Assembly: GCA_947624745.1 (NCBI GenBank)
Contig: CANQLR010000014.1
Location: forward strand, 1 to 59,338
DNA: 59,338 nucleotides
Reading direction: 5' to 3'
From: an uncultured Clostridia bacterium
Lineage (GTDB): Bacteria > Bacillota > Clostridia > Oscillospirales > Ruminococcaceae
Position numbers and translations under genes: made by a program. The notes under the pieces were generated by a model. The model saw only the letters and a program-made list of their open reading frames with translations, was not told where the DNA came from and made no database searches. Shown here piece after piece: positions 32,412-41,600 of this stretch (within the stretch, counting starts at the first letter, position 1; the number at the start of each line of letters is the position of its first letter).

Positions 32412-32535
32412 TTAGACAGTTAGAAGATAGATAGTTAGAGCGTTAGAACGCCCTACCCGACCGAGTGCATGTCTGTACCGTCGCGAAGCGACTCCTTAAA
32501 AATTCTAATTTCTAACATTCTAATCTCTAATTTCT
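32412..32535. repeat. Imperfect inverted repeat of TTAGA/TCTAA motifs before rnpB
   Basis: The left arm holds TTAGAAGATAGATAGTTAGA and the right arm TTCTAATTTCTAACATTCTA, so they can pair over about 30 nt around a GC-richer centre that has its own CGTCGCGAAGCGAC hairpin. Related TCTAT/TCTAACATTCT sequence occurs at about 28656-28710. It may be a small non-autonomous element. Confidence 0.45.
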
Positions 32536-32545
32536 GAATATCGGG

Positions 32546-32574
32546 TTGACATTTCGGAAAATATATACTATAAT
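32546..32574 (+). promoter_or_regulatory. rnpB promoter
   Basis: Consensus TTGACA (32546-32551) and TATAAT (32569-32574) have a 17-bp spacer; the predicted first base falls at the rnpB 5' end. Confidence 0.9.
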
Positions 32575-32582
32575 GATACATT

Positions 32583-32930
32583 GCGCGGGAGTTGACTGTG
32601 CGGCAGCGGGCGCTTTGGCGCATGAGGAAAGTCCGAGCATCACAGAGCAGGGTAGCTGCTAACGGCAGCCGAGGGCGACCTTAGGGAAAGTGCAACAGAA
32701 AATTACCGCCGTTTTTACGGTAAGGATGAAAAGGCGAGGCAAGAGCTCACCGCAGGGCGGGAGACCGCCCGGGCGTGTAAACCCTACCCGATGCAACACC
32801 GTTTGGTTCGGTATGTCAATGTCTGCTCGGCAGGCATACCGTTATAGGTGGCTAAAGCCCGTCGGCGACGGCGGGATCAGATAGATTGCCGTACTCGACA
32901 GAACTCGGCTTACAGGTCGACTCCGCGCGC
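32583..32930 (+). ncRNA. rnpB: RNase P RNA (M1 RNA), bacterial type
   Basis: This is the catalytic RNA that trims the 5' leader of tRNA precursors. Conserved landmarks are visible in order: P1 5' strand GCGCGGGAGTTGAC at 32583, CRI GAGGAAAGTCCGAGC near 32624, GCAACAGAAA near 32693, TAAACCCTACCCGATGCAA near 32779, AGATAGATTGCC near 32879, and ACAGAACTCGGCTTACAG followed by the P1 3' strand GTCGACTCCGCGC ending near 32928. The two P1 strands pair. Presence of the AGAGCTCACCGCAGGGC region suggests type A architecture. The exact 3' end is not fixed. Confidence 0.95.
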
Positions 32931-32967
32931 AAACGCGATAATGATATTTATTTTGAGGTCAGGTGTC

Positions 32968-33522
32968 ATGAAGAAGTTGGTTACAGTCTTGGTTTTATGT
33001 TTGCTTTTGCTGACGGGGTGCGCCTCGCCCGCAAACAGCGAAAACGCCGTCGATTACGGCGAATTCAAGGATTATTTCAGCGAGCTGAGCTATGAGGTCA
33101 GGGCCGAGGACGGTACCGTTTCGGAGAGAATGTATATCCTCTACGACGACGAGGCGCACGAATCGGTAAGCGGCACAAAGGACGTCTTTTTCGACGTCGG
33201 GACCGGTAAGATGACTAAATATCTCGTAGCCTTAGGTTCCGAGCAGGAAAAGACCCTCGTCAGCTATTCCGAGGGGGATAATTCGAGCTATTATTCCGAG
33301 TTTTACCTCACGGGAAACGTAATGACCAAGGAGGTCTGGGACAACGAATACCGGGACTCCGAGGGGGACACCGTCCGCGAAAAGGGCGAGCAGGACTTTT
33401 TCGACGGCGGGAGCGCCATCCGAAACTACCGCGAGGAGGTATATCGGAACGGCGAGCTTGAAAGCACCACCGTCCGGGAATATGCCGAGGACGGAAGCGT
33501 TTTGTCCGAAAGCGTGGAATAA
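32968..33522 (+). CDS. Small lipoprotein of unknown function
   Basis: This 184-residue lipoprotein starts at the ATG at 32968; the longer open frame upstream runs through rnpB and is not coding. The signal peptide MKKLVTVLVLCLLLLTGC has a clear lipobox. The mature part is acidic and beta-rich, ending in YREEVYRNGELESTTVREYA and EDGSVLSESVE, which resembles the repeat style of MORN-like or antitoxin-like beta modules. No enzyme motif is seen. GAGGTCAGGTGTC precedes the ATG. A strong terminator follows at 33534. Confidence 0.8.
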   Translation: MKKLVTVLVLCLLLLTGCASPANSENAVDYGEFKDYFSELSYEVRAEDGTVSERMYILYDDEAHESVSGTKDVFFDVGTGKMTKYLVALGSEQEKTLVSYSEGDNSSYYSEFYLTGNVMTKEVWDNEYRDSEGDTVREKGEQDFFDGGSAIRNYREEVYRNGELESTTVREYAEDGSVLSESVE

Positions 33523-33533
33523 TAAGGAAAAAC

Positions 33534-33586
33534 AAGCTCTCGCCGGGCGGCAGATATGCCGCGGGCGGGGGCTTTCTTTTTATTTT
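33534..33586 (+). terminator. Strong terminator after the lipoprotein gene
   Basis: AAGCTCTCGCC pairs with GGCGGGGGCTT around an inner GGGCGGCAGATATGCCGC hairpin and is followed by TCTTTTTATTTTTT. Confidence 0.8.
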
Positions 33587-33642
33587 TTGAAAGATTGCAT
33601 AAATTATTTTTCCTACGGCCGGTAATGCCGTCATTTTGCCTA

Positions 33643-33671
33643 TTGAAATTCGGCGGAAAATGTGATATGAT
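33643..33671 (+). promoter_or_regulatory. Promoter of the oad operon
   Basis: TTGAAA (33643-33648) and TATGAT (33666-33671) have a 17-bp spacer, 47 bp before the oadG start. Confidence 0.75.
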
Positions 33672-33693
33672 AGCTTTAATTTGGATCATACGG

Positions 33694-33709
33694 TCCTAAA
33701 AAGTTAGGA
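33694..33709 (+). promoter_or_regulatory. Hairpin overlapping the oadG ribosome site
   Basis: TCCTAA (33694-33699) and TTAGGA (33704-33709) form a 6-bp stem with a 4-nt loop. The 3' arm contains the start of the AGGAGG ribosome site, so it could reduce translation when folded. Confidence 0.4.
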
Positions 33710-33718
33710 GGATTATTT

Positions 33719-34030
33719 ATGGGAATCACCCCAAGCAGCCCAAGCATGGGTCTTGTGATAGCGATGGGTCTCGGCACCGTTTTTCTCGGGCTCATCTGCA
33801 TCATAGCGATCTGCTACGTTATGGGCGCGGTAATTCGCGCGGTCGAAAAACGCGCTCCCAAGGCCGAGGAGCCTAAAAAAGCTCCCGAGGCGGCGCCCGC
33901 GTCGGCTCCCTCGCAGAGCCTTTCGCCCGAGAAAAAGGGAGAGCTCATCGCGGCGATATCCGCGGCAATAGCGGAGGAGTTAGGCGAAAGCGTCGAGGCT
34001 TTCAGGATAGTATCTGTTAAAAAAGTTTGA
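33719..34030 (+). CDS. oadG: OadG-family gamma subunit of Na+-pumping decarboxylase
   Basis: This small (103-residue) membrane protein has one N-terminal span ([20 protein letters not shown]), then an alanine/proline linker ([12 protein letters not shown]). A soluble C-terminal stretch follows, [20 protein letters not shown] and [12 protein letters not shown], typical of OadG-like subunits in Clostridia. The gamma subunit assembles the alpha, biotin and beta components. It is the first gene of the operon and is followed 16 bp later by the biotin carrier gene. Confidence 0.85.
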   Translation: MGITPSSPSMGLVIAMGLGTVFLGLICIIAICYVMGAVIRAVEKRAPKAEEPKKAPEAAPASAPSQSLSPEKKGELIAAISAAIAEELGESVEAFRIVSVKKV

Positions 34031-34046
34031 TTTTTGGAGGAAAGTT

Positions 34047-34397
34047 ATGAAAAACTATCGCGTAAATGTAAACGGAACGGAATATGAGGTCGCCATTGAG
34101 GAGATCTCCGCTTCGGAGGCCAAGGCGGCCGCCCCGAAGGCTGCTCCCGCGGCAGCTCCCGCCGCACCCGCCGCTGCCGGCGCAGGTGAGAAGATAACCG
34201 CCCCCATGCCGGGCAACATTCTTTCGGTGAACGTATCCGCCGGTCAGACCGTAAAGTCGGGCGAGGTCCTTATGATCCTCGAGGCGATGAAGATGGAAAA
34301 CGAGATCATGGCCCCGAAGGCGGGAAAAGTGACCTCGGTCGCCGTGCAGAAGGGCTCGACTGTCGCGACGGGCGATCTTCTGTGCACCGTTGAGTGA
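34047..34397 (+). CDS. Biotin carboxyl carrier subunit of decarboxylase
   Basis: This 116-residue protein carries the biotinyl domain: [20 protein letters not shown], then [20 protein letters not shown], where the lysine of EAMKMEN receives biotin. An alanine/proline-rich hinge ([17 protein letters not shown]) precedes it and lets the biotin swing between the carboxyltransferase (OadA) and the membrane subunit (OadB). In many bacteria this domain is fused to OadA; here it is a separate gene. The ribosome site is GGAGGAAAG. Its end overlaps the region just before oadB. Confidence 0.93.
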   Translation: MKNYRVNVNGTEYEVAIEEISASEAKAAAPKAAPAAAPAAPAAAGAGEKITAPMPGNILSVNVSAGQTVKSGEVLMILEAMKMENEIMAPKAGKVTSVAVQKGSTVATGDLLCTVE

Positions 34398-34411
34398 TCC
34401 GAGGTGCGAAA

Positions 34412-35680
34412 ATGACTGAAGTAAACCCTATTATTGATTTTATAAGATCGACGGGCTTCGCGCTCATCGGCAACGACCCGAGGGTGCTTGTGATGCTCGT
34501 TATCTCGGGCGTGCTGATGTATCTTGCGATAGTCAAGAAATTCGAGCCGCTGCTGCTTCTGCCGATAGCCTTCGGCATGATGCTGACGAACCTTCCCGGC
34601 GCGGAGATGTATCACGAGCTCCTGTTCGCCGGCGGACACGTCCACTGGGACATTTTCGGCGGCGCGGCCATCACACAGGAAATGATAGACGAGTTTGCGG
34701 CCTCGGGAGTCGCGCAGAACATCTTGGACGAGATGATGGCGCTTTTGGGGCAGACCGTCACGCCGGGGCTTCTGGACGTACTGTATCTCGGCGTTAAGCT
34801 CGGCGTTTATCCCTGCCTTATCTTCATCGGCGTAGGCGCCATGACCGACTTCGGCCCGCTGATCGCGAACCCGAAGTCAATGCTTCTGGGCGCGGCGGCG
34901 CAGCTCGGAATCTTCGTTACATACATCGCCGCGAACCTGATGGGCTTTACGCCGCAGCAGGCGGGCTCTATCGGCATTATCGGCGGAGCTGACGGCCCGA
35001 CCGCAATCTACACCACGATGATACTTGCGGCGGAGCTTTTGGGGCCGATCGCCGTGGCGGCGTATTCCTACATGGCGCTCATCGGCGTTATCCAGCCGCC
35101 TATCATGAAGGCTCTGACCACAAAAAAAGAGCGCTCTATCGTGATGAAGCAGCTCAGACCCGTATCCAAGACCGAGAAGATAATCTTCCCGATAGTCGTG
35201 ACCGTGTTCGTGACGCTTTTGGTGCCCTCGGCGGGACCGCTCATCGGCTCGCTGATGCTCGGCAACCTTATTAAAGAGTGCGGCGTTTGCGACAGGCTCT
35301 CGAAGACCGCGCAGAACGAGCTTATGAACATCGTGACGATATTCTTAGGCGTTTCGGTCGGCGCGACGGCGACCGCCTCGACCTTCCTGACTTGGCGCAC
35401 CATCGGCATTATCGTCATGGGTATCGTCGCCTTCGCGATGGGTACCGCGGGCGGACTGCTTCTGGCGAAGCTGATGAACATGTTCCTGAAGGAGAAGATC
35501 AACCCGCTCATCGGCTCGGCCGGCGTTTCGGCGGTGCCTATGGCGGCGAGGGTCTCCCAGAAGGTCGGGCAGGAGGAGAACCCCGGCAACTTCCTTCTCA
35601 TGCACGCCATGGGACCGAACGTCGCGGGCGTCATCGGCTCGGCTATAGCCGCGGGCGTTCTGATCTCGCTGTTAGGATAA
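34412..35680 (+). CDS. oadB: Na+-translocating decarboxylase beta subunit
   Basis: This 422-residue integral membrane protein decarboxylates carboxybiotin and exports Na+. The ATG at 34412 follows CCGAGGTG; the frame is open slightly further 5'. Conserved segments are [60 protein letters not shown], and [17 protein letters not shown], whose aspartate in GGADGPT is central to Na+ transport. [15 protein letters not shown] and [20 protein letters not shown] follow. About ten hydrophobic spans are evident. It belongs with OadG, the carrier and OadA as one pump. Confidence 0.95.
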   Translation: MTEVNPIIDFIRSTGFALIGNDPRVLVMLVISGVLMYLAIVKKFEPLLLLPIAFGMMLTNLPGAEMYHELLFAGGHVHWDIFGGAAITQEMIDEFAASGVAQNILDEMMALLGQTVTPGLLDVLYLGVKLGVYPCLIFIGVGAMTDFGPLIANPKSMLLGAAAQLGIFVTYIAANLMGFTPQQAGSIGIIGGADGPTAIYTTMILAAELLGPIAVAAYSYMALIGVIQPPIMKALTTKKERSIVMKQLRPVSKTEKIIFPIVVTVFVTLLVPSAGPLIGSLMLGNLIKECGVCDRLSKTAQNELMNIVTIFLGVSVGATATASTFLTWRTIGIIVMGIVAFAMGTAGGLLLAKLMNMFLKEKINPLIGSAGVSAVPMAARVSQKVGQEENPGNFLLMHAMGPNVAGVIGSAIAAGVLISLLG

Positions 35681-35689
35681 TTATGCCGG

Positions 35690-35880
35690 CCCGACCCGGG
35701 GCGGGGCAAAGCAGGGGGTGGGGGCGAAGCCCCTGCTGCCCCCCGGAGGGGGGCAGCGCCCGCCCGGCTCCGCCGGGCGGGGGCCCGCGCGGAGCGCGGG
35801 CCGGGGCTTCGCCCGTTCCCGCAGGCTGCGGCTTTGCGCCCGGCCGGAGGGCTGCACCCCACAGCGTGCCCCGGGTTATG
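35690..35880. repeat. GC-rich palindrome array inside the oad operon
   Basis: A GGGGGCGAAGCCCC hairpin, then CTGCCCCCCGGAGGGGGGCAG, CCCGCCCGGCTCCGCCGGGCG and GCCCGCGCGGAGCGCGGGC palindromes, then GGGGCTTCGCCC. The array separates oadB from oadA (225 bp) without interrupting either. A related array lies at 42716-42840. Confidence 0.85.
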
Positions 35881-35905
35881 ACCGACTTTTTGATAGGAGG
35901 ATAAT

Positions 35906-37333
35906 ATGGCAAAGAATCCCTTGAAAATTACCGACACCATTTTAAGAGACGCACACCAGTCGCAGGCCGCGACAAGAATGCGCCTTGAGGATATGCTCCC
36001 GGCCTGTGAAAGGCTCGACAAGATAGGCTACTGGTCGATAGAGTGCTGGGGCGGCGCGACCTTCGACTCCTGCATGAGATTTTTAAGCGAAGACCCTTGG
36101 GAGAGGCTCCGCGCGCTTAAAAAAGCTATGCCGAACACCAAGCTCCAGATGCTCTTCCGCGGACAGAATATCCTCGGATATAAGCACTACGCCGACGACG
36201 TCGTCGACGCGTTCGTAAAAAAATCCATCGAAAACGGCATCGACGTCATAAGGATATTTGACGCGCTTAACGATACCCGCAACCTTAAGGCGGCTATCAC
36301 CGCAACCAAGAAATACGGCGGGATATGCGAGGCGGCGCTCAGCTATACCACCAGCCCCGTCCACAGCGAGGAGTATTTTGTAAACCTTGCCAAGGAGCTT
36401 GAGGCCATGGGCGCGGACACCATCTGCATAAAGGACATGGCGAACCTGCTCCTTCCATACGACGCCGCGAGCCTCGTCAAAAAGCTTAAGGCGGCGGTGA
36501 AGATACCTATTCATCTTCATACCCACAACACCACCGGCACCGGCGACATGGTCTATCTTAAGGCCGCCGAGGCGGGGGTCGATATCGTCGATACCGCGCT
36601 TTCGCCGCTCGCAAACGGCACATCGCAGCCCGCGACCGAATCCCTCGTCGCGACCGTCGCCGGGACGGACCGCGATACCGGGCTCGATCTTGCGGCGCTT
36701 TCCGACGTCGCCGCGCATTTCAGAAATGTCGCCAACAAGTTAAAGGCCGAGGGGATACTCGACCCGAAGGTCTTAAACGTAGACACCAAGACCCTTATGT
36801 ATCAGGTGCCGGGCGGAATGCTCTCGAACCTCATCAGCCAGCTCAAACAGGCCGGCGCCGAGGATAAATACTACGAGGTCCTGGCGGAGGTTCCGAACGT
36901 AAGAAAGGACTTCGGCTATCCCCCGCTCGTAACGCCTACGTCGCAGATAGTCGGCTCGCAGGCTGTTCTTAACGTCCTTTCGGGCGAGCGCTACAAGGTA
37001 TTTACCAAGGAATCGAAGGCGCTTTTGCGGGGCAAGTACGGCAGACTCCCGGGCGAGGTCAACGAGGAGGTCAGGAAGAAGGCCATCGGCGACGAGGAGG
37101 TCATCACCTGCCGGCCGGCAGACCTTTTGGAGCCGGAACTCGAAAAATACCGCGAGGAGTGCAAAAACGTCCCCGGCTTCAACGGCTCGGAGGAGGACGT
37201 TCTGAGCTATGCCCTCTTCCCGCAGGTCGCGACCAAGTTCTTCGCCTCCCGCCTTGCTCCCAAGGAGGAGCCGAAGCCGAAGGCCGAAACGGACGGAGTG
37301 CGCACCATCTACGTCGACGCGAGCGGAATTTAA
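35906..37333 (+). CDS. oadA: Oxaloacetate decarboxylase alpha subunit (carboxyltransferase)
   Basis: This 475-residue cytoplasmic enzyme transfers the carboxyl group of oxaloacetate to biotin, giving pyruvate. The TIM-barrel domain reads ITDTILRDAHQSQAATRMRL (RDAHQS holds metal/substrate residues), YWSIECWGGATFDSCMRFL, MLFRGQNILGYKHYADDVVD, DTICIKDMANLLLPY (catalytic lysine) and IPIHLHTHNTTGTGDM (metal-binding His-x-His). The C-terminal conserved carboxylase domain follows (GMLSNLISQLKQAGAEDKYY, VTPTSQIVGSQAVLNVLSGE). The biotinyl domain usual in longer OadA proteins is absent because it is encoded separately. AGGAGGATAAT precedes the ATG. A pyruvate-carboxylase B role is a less likely alternative given the OadB neighbour. 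Confidence 0.93.
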   Translation: MAKNPLKITDTILRDAHQSQAATRMRLEDMLPACERLDKIGYWSIECWGGATFDSCMRFLSEDPWERLRALKKAMPNTKLQMLFRGQNILGYKHYADDVVDAFVKKSIENGIDVIRIFDALNDTRNLKAAITATKKYGGICEAALSYTTSPVHSEEYFVNLAKELEAMGADTICIKDMANLLLPYDAASLVKKLKAAVKIPIHLHTHNTTGTGDMVYLKAAEAGVDIVDTALSPLANGTSQPATESLVATVAGTDRDTGLDLAALSDVAAHFRNVANKLKAEGILDPKVLNVDTKTLMYQVPGGMLSNLISQLKQAGAEDKYYEVLAEVPNVRKDFGYPPLVTPTSQIVGSQAVLNVLSGERYKVFTKESKALLRGKYGRLPGEVNEEVRKKAIGDEEVITCRPADLLEPELEKYREECKNVPGFNGSEEDVLSYALFPQVATKFFASRLAPKEEPKPKAETDGVRTIYVDASGI

Positions 37334-37387
37334 TTCGACAGAAAAGATCCGAGAGAAGTCTCGGGTCTTGTCGTAAGGGAGGGAAAA

Positions 37388-38020
37388 ATGTATACTTTCA
37401 GTATAAACGGCGTGGAAATTTCCATTGAGTCTACTAAAAGTCTCTTTTCTCCCTCTGATCTTGACAGGGGAACCCGGGCGATGCTCGAAACGGTGAGCAT
37501 ACCCGACGGAAAAATACTCGATCTCGGCTGCGGGTGCGGGGCGGTCGGGATATACGCCGCGAAGATAAAGGGCGAGGAAAACGTCGTCATGTGCGACATC
37601 GACCCCGAGGCGGTTATGATGTCTCGGAAAAACGCCGCGAAAAACGGGGTCGGGGGCGTTCGGGTGATCCTAAGCGACGGGCTTCGGGAGGTCGGCGAGA
37701 GCGGGTTTTCGATGATACTTTCAAACCCGCCGTATCACACCGATTTTTCGGTCGCAAGGCGCTTTATCGAGGAGGGCTATCGGGCACTCGCGCCGGGAGG
37801 GCGGCTCGTTATGGTCGTCAAGCGGCGGGAGTGGTACGAAAACAAGATGAGGGGCGTTTTCGGCGGGGCAAAGGTGACCGAGCGGGACGGCTATTTTGTC
37901 ATCGAGGCGGAAAAAAGGGCGCGGAGGGGCTCCCAAAAAAAGAAGCCCGCGATGTCGAAAAAGCTGCGGAGGAAATACGGAATTACTTGGAACAAGGAGG
38001 AAAATTATGGCGATACTTAA
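37388..38020 (+). CDS. Class I SAM methyltransferase, RsmC/RlmG-like
   Basis: This is a 210-residue methyltransferase. The SAM-binding motif I is ILDLGCGCGAVGIYAAK near residue 43, acidic motif II is VVMCDIDPEAVMMSRKNAAK, and the catalytic NPPY motif is in ILSNPPYHTDFSVARRFIEE. NPPY after this spacing is typical of N2-guanine or adenine methyltransferases such as RsmC (16S rRNA). The basic tail (RARRGSQKKKPAMSKKLRRK) suits RNA binding. GGGAGGGAAAA precedes the ATG. Its last 14 nt overlap the GH43 start. The CCGAG...CTCGGG hairpin between oadA and this gene lacks a U-tract. Confidence 0.85.
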   Translation: MYTFSINGVEISIESTKSLFSPSDLDRGTRAMLETVSIPDGKILDLGCGCGAVGIYAAKIKGEENVVMCDIDPEAVMMSRKNAAKNGVGGVRVILSDGLREVGESGFSMILSNPPYHTDFSVARRFIEEGYRALAPGGRLVMVVKRREWYENKMRGVFGGAKVTERDGYFVIEAEKRARRGSQKKKPAMSKKLRRKYGITWNKEENYGDT

Positions 38021-39593
38021 GGTGTTCGAGCGGGAAATCGTCGACAAAAGGACATACCCGTCGGCGCTCGCGCAGAGCGTGCACTTTGCCGTGAGCCTTG
38101 GCGGGGGCGAATTTGAGCCGCTGAATTTTAACTACGGAGTGCTTTTTCCGAAGGCGGAGATAAGTAACGAGGACACGATTTTGGAGCGCGGGGCGAGGAA
38201 ACCGAGGATAATCAGGGTTTGCGAAAAGGTCTACATTTTTGCAGATTTTTGCGACCCCGAGGGGAATGACCTCGCGCCCGGGAAGGTTTATTTATGGGAG
38301 ACGGAGGATTTTTGCGACTACAAAGACCTTGGGCTTGTCGAAAAGACGGCGCTGCCGTTTGATATCGCCCTTGTGGGGAAGACGCTGGAGATAACCGTCA
38401 AAGAACTGGATACGCTGCTGAAAAGGTTCTCTAAATTGAAATTTTCGCACATCGAAGTCCCAAAAAAGCTTAAAAAGAGCGAGCTTGAGGGCGCGAGGGC
38501 GAAGATCGTCTACTCGGACGGATCATTTGATATGAAGCCGATAAAATGGGAGATCTCGGGGGACGGAAAGAGTGCGAAAGGCGAGATCTTACAGAAAAAA
38601 TACCCCTATCCGTCGGCCTGCGGGTGGGCGGACCCGGTGGTGTTTAAATTCCGGGGGTCGTGGTACTTTTTGGCGACGAACGACAATACCGGGGACGTCG
38701 GGCTCTACATAAGGCAGGCGGAGACGGTCGAGGGGCTTTTTGAAAACAACGAGCCGTCGCTGATCTTGGCGCTTGATGAGAAGCGGGACTTTATCCAGAC
38801 CTTCTGGGCGCCCGAGGCGCATATCATCGGCGGGGAGCTGTATATCCTGATGGCGATAGGCGGAAAGCAGTGGTCGCCGCACTCGCACATGATAAAGTAT
38901 AAGGGCGAGGGGAGTTTACTCGACCCCGACTCGTGGGAGGAGCCTGTGAGGGTCGTCAGAAGTGACGGGAGCGATCTTGCACCCGGGAAGATAACCCTCG
39001 ACATGACCTATTTTGAGGTATCGGGAAAGTGCTGCATATGCTGGTCGCAGAGAAGATTCAACCCCGATTCGGGCTCGATGCTGTATGTTGCCGAGATAGA
39101 CCCGAAAAAGCCGTGGGTCTTAAAGTCCGAGCCGGTTCTCATCACAAGGCCGCTCCTCGGGTGGGAGAACCAGTCGGGGACCGTCAACAACGAGGGGCCT
39201 TACCCGCTGTTTTACGGGGATAAGCTGTATTTAAGCTACTCGGGCGGCGCGGCGGGGGGATATTCCTACGTCGTGGGGTATATGGAGCTGAAGCTGGGGG
39301 ACGACCCGCTTGTTCCCGAAAACTGGAAGAAATCCGTCTGCCCCGAGAGCTCGTCGGTCATGTTTAAGGACCGCGAGGGGCCCGCGCACAACTCCTTCTT
39401 TACCGGGAAGGACGGGAAGGTGTACTTCGCCTGCCACGCCCAGAGGCTCGGCGAGGACGGAAGGCGGAACACCTCGATCACGAGAATGCAGATAGGAGCG
39501 CTCGGAAGGCCGGTTTTAGGGCTTGAGCCGGACGAGGATCTGCCGGAGGACAGGAAAACGGTATGTGTCGAAATTATCGGGGAGGAAGCATGA
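38007..39593 (+). CDS. GH43-like glycoside hydrolase (xylosidase/arabinofuranosidase type)
   Basis: This 528-residue protein starts at the ATG at 38007 behind AAGGAGGAAAATT; the open frame extends upstream but only over the methyltransferase gene. The five-bladed beta-propeller signature is visible: GWADPVVFKFRGSWYFLATN (catalytic aspartate in ADP), FIQTFWAPEAHIIGGELYIL, SGKCCICWSQRRF, and GTVNNEGPYPLFYGDKLYLS (probable acid glutamate in NEGP), then GPAHNSFFTGKDGKVYFACH. No signal peptide is present, so it acts in the cytoplasm on imported oligosaccharides. The stop overlaps the GH30 start as ATGA. Together they suggest xylan or arabinoxylan degradation. Confidence 0.88.
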   Translation: MAILKVFEREIVDKRTYPSALAQSVHFAVSLGGGEFEPLNFNYGVLFPKAEISNEDTILERGARKPRIIRVCEKVYIFADFCDPEGNDLAPGKVYLWETEDFCDYKDLGLVEKTALPFDIALVGKTLEITVKELDTLLKRFSKLKFSHIEVPKKLKKSELEGARAKIVYSDGSFDMKPIKWEISGDGKSAKGEILQKKYPYPSACGWADPVVFKFRGSWYFLATNDNTGDVGLYIRQAETVEGLFENNEPSLILALDEKRDFIQTFWAPEAHIIGGELYILMAIGGKQWSPHSHMIKYKGEGSLLDPDSWEEPVRVVRSDGSDLAPGKITLDMTYFEVSGKCCICWSQRRFNPDSGSMLYVAEIDPKKPWVLKSEPVLITRPLLGWENQSGTVNNEGPYPLFYGDKLYLSYSGGAAGGYSYVVGYMELKLGDDPLVPENWKKSVCPESSSVMFKDREGPAHNSFFTGKDGKVYFACHAQRLGEDGRRNTSITRMQIGALGRPVLGLEPDEDLPEDRKTVCVEIIGEEA

Positions 39594-41149
39594 AAAGATT
39601 AGCTTGCTTAATTTTTGCGGCGGCGATGATGCTCGCGATGAACCTGACCGCGTTCGCCGAAAACACGCCGGTGAAGATAGATTTTTCCGAGACCCGGCAG
39701 GAGATAGACGGCTTCGGGGCGTCATACACATGGTATCTCGGGTGGGCGGTCAATCACAATCAGGCCGAAACCATATGGGACTGGGTCTTCAACGAGACCG
39801 AGTTTAATATCCTTCGCTTCCGCGACCTCAACGAGATAAGAAACGAGGGCGAGGCGGAGATGCCGAAGCAGGGATACCCCGAATACTACGCCGTTTACGA
39901 GGCCGCCAAGAACCGCGGGATAGACCCGACGGTGCTGGTGACGTCGTGGGGAGAGTATCGCCGCGACCTGCCGTTTGTGGCGTATACCGAGAAATCGGCG
40001 AACGGATTTTCCTATTACACTCTCGCGAAAAACGCCGCGGGGGAGTATATGTACGACGAGCTGGCGGAGTTTTGCGTGCAGTCGGTGAAGTATTTCTTCG
40101 ACGCGGGGATACCCGTCGACTACTTCTCGATAGCGAACGAGATCGAGCTTCAGGAGCGCCACACCGACGAAAAGGGCAACGCCCGCGACGAGGCGGGGTT
40201 CTTCTTCGGGTATGACGAGACGGAGGATCACTGCTGCTACTGGAAGGCGTATAAGGCCGTGTATGAGGCGTTTGCGGAGGCTTTCGGGGAGTTTGCGCCG
40301 AAGATCTTGGGCGCGGAGACGATGGCGGGGTATCAGGATCTTCTGAAAAGATATCTTGACCCGGTCGAGGAAAACTGCCCCGGGACCTTGGAGGTCGTGG
40401 GACATCATCTTTACGGGACCGACCTCAGCGAAGGAAATCTCAGGAAAATTTCGGACGAATATTCCGGAAAATACAAGCTTTGGCAGACCGAGTGGTACAA
40501 CAACGACTACTTCGGCCACGCCGAGCAGGTCATCGACGAGCTCATCTATGAGAACGTTTCGGCATATCTCTACTGGAACGGCGTCTGGGACTTCGACACC
40601 GGAAACTGCATAATCCAGGTCGGGTATGACCCCGATTCGGAGATCACGAGGCTCGGAAATCACTATATTATGGAGCATTTTTCCAAATATATCAAGCAGG
40701 GCTACAGGCGGGTCGAGGTCGAGGAGTCGCTCAATTCCAAGGTCGGCGCGTTTATCTCGCCGGATCAGTCGAAGCTCACGGTGGTCGTGATGAACCCGAC
40801 CGAGGAGTACGACGACCTGACGCTGGACCTCGGCGGAAGAAAGGTTCTGGGGTCGATGAGCGTGCGCTCGGTCGAGGGGGAGAACCGCTTCTATAACCGC
40901 TATCTGGAGGATTCGGGCGAGTATGAGGACGGGTTCGAGATCGAGCCGAGAAGCCTCTATACCCTGGTGTTCGACCTCGAGCCGGACGAGAACTACGCAG
41001 CCCCCGCCCCGAAGCCGGAGAACCCGTTCGTCAGGAAGAAGACGAGTGAGAGGCCGTTTATCATCGGGGGGATAGCCGTGGGGGCGGTTGTGGTGATGCT
41101 GGTGGGAGTGGGGGTTGCTGTGGGGGTGAGGAGGAAGGGGAAGGGGTAA
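39590..41149 (+). CDS. Secreted, membrane-anchored GH30-family glycosidase
   Basis: This is a 519-residue exported enzyme. Signal peptide residues 1-23 are followed by IDFSETRQEIDGFGASYTWY, the typical GH30 opening. The acid/base glutamate is in DYFSIANEIELQERH and the nucleophile glutamate in KLWQTEWYNNDYFG. The TIM barrel is followed by the beta side domain (SKLTVVVMNPTEEYDDLTLD). A C-terminal span (FIIGGIAVGAVVVMLVGVGV) with a basic tail RRKGKG holds it on the membrane. GH30 enzymes include glucuronoxylanases and beta-glucosidases. The neighbouring glucuronate pathway favours glucuronoxylanase, but the specificity loop was not verified. Confidence 0.9.
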   Translation: MKRLACLIFAAAMMLAMNLTAFAENTPVKIDFSETRQEIDGFGASYTWYLGWAVNHNQAETIWDWVFNETEFNILRFRDLNEIRNEGEAEMPKQGYPEYYAVYEAAKNRGIDPTVLVTSWGEYRRDLPFVAYTEKSANGFSYYTLAKNAAGEYMYDELAEFCVQSVKYFFDAGIPVDYFSIANEIELQERHTDEKGNARDEAGFFFGYDETEDHCCYWKAYKAVYEAFAEAFGEFAPKILGAETMAGYQDLLKRYLDPVEENCPGTLEVVGHHLYGTDLSEGNLRKISDEYSGKYKLWQTEWYNNDYFGHAEQVIDELIYENVSAYLYWNGVWDFDTGNCIIQVGYDPDSEITRLGNHYIMEHFSKYIKQGYRRVEVEESLNSKVGAFISPDQSKLTVVVMNPTEEYDDLTLDLGGRKVLGSMSVRSVEGENRFYNRYLEDSGEYEDGFEIEPRSLYTLVFDLEPDENYAAPAPKPENPFVRKKTSERPFIIGGIAVGAVVVMLVGVGVAVGVRRKGKG

Positions 41150-41227
41150 AGTGAAAAGCCCGGCCGGTGGGCGGGGGTGCTGCTATGTTTAAGTCTGCGG
41201 TTTATCCTGCTCAAGAGCAGAGCTCAG

Positions 41228-41467
41228 AATAGCATGAGCGAGCCAGCGAGCGAATACCTTATGCGCAAGGTTGGGCTATATAGATGTTGGATAAGGCGCA
41301 GAGAGTAGGGGCGAAGCCCTAATCGCGCCCATATGGCGCGATTCCCGCCGCGTGACGAATTTTGAAGGCTTGCAAAATGCCGATTTTTCTGCTGTTTATG
41401 AAGGATAGCACAAAAACCTACGCGCGGCGGACAACATTCGCTCCGCGAATGTTGGGGCTTCGCCCCG
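41228..41467 (+). repeat. Structured intergenic repeat, copy C
   Basis: Same ordered motifs as 10229-10467 and 10850-11073: AATAGCATGAGCGAGCCAGC, GCGAATACCTTATGC, GGGGCGAAGCCCTAATCGCG, GCGATTCCCGCCG, TTTTTCTGCTGTTTATGAAG, CATTCGCTCCGCGAATG and GGGGCTTCGCCCC. It lies about 30 kb from the other two. Confidence 0.85.
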
Positions 41468-41558
41468 TGGGCTGGCCTCTCATTCCTTTCACTCGGCTGC
41501 TTTTACTCCCGCTGCCGTCCCGTTAAAGTTTTTCTCCATCTCCATATCCCCCGCAAAA

Positions 41559-41600
41559 ATCTCCCCTCCGTGCCTATGCACAGAGGGGATTTGTTATTTC
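41559..41600. terminator. Terminator between convergent GH30 and kdgK operons
   Basis: ATCTCCCCTCCGTGC pairs with GCACAGAGGGGAT (small bulge), followed by TTGTTATTTC on the plus strand and AATATTTTT-like pyrimidine sequence on the other. Confidence 0.65.
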
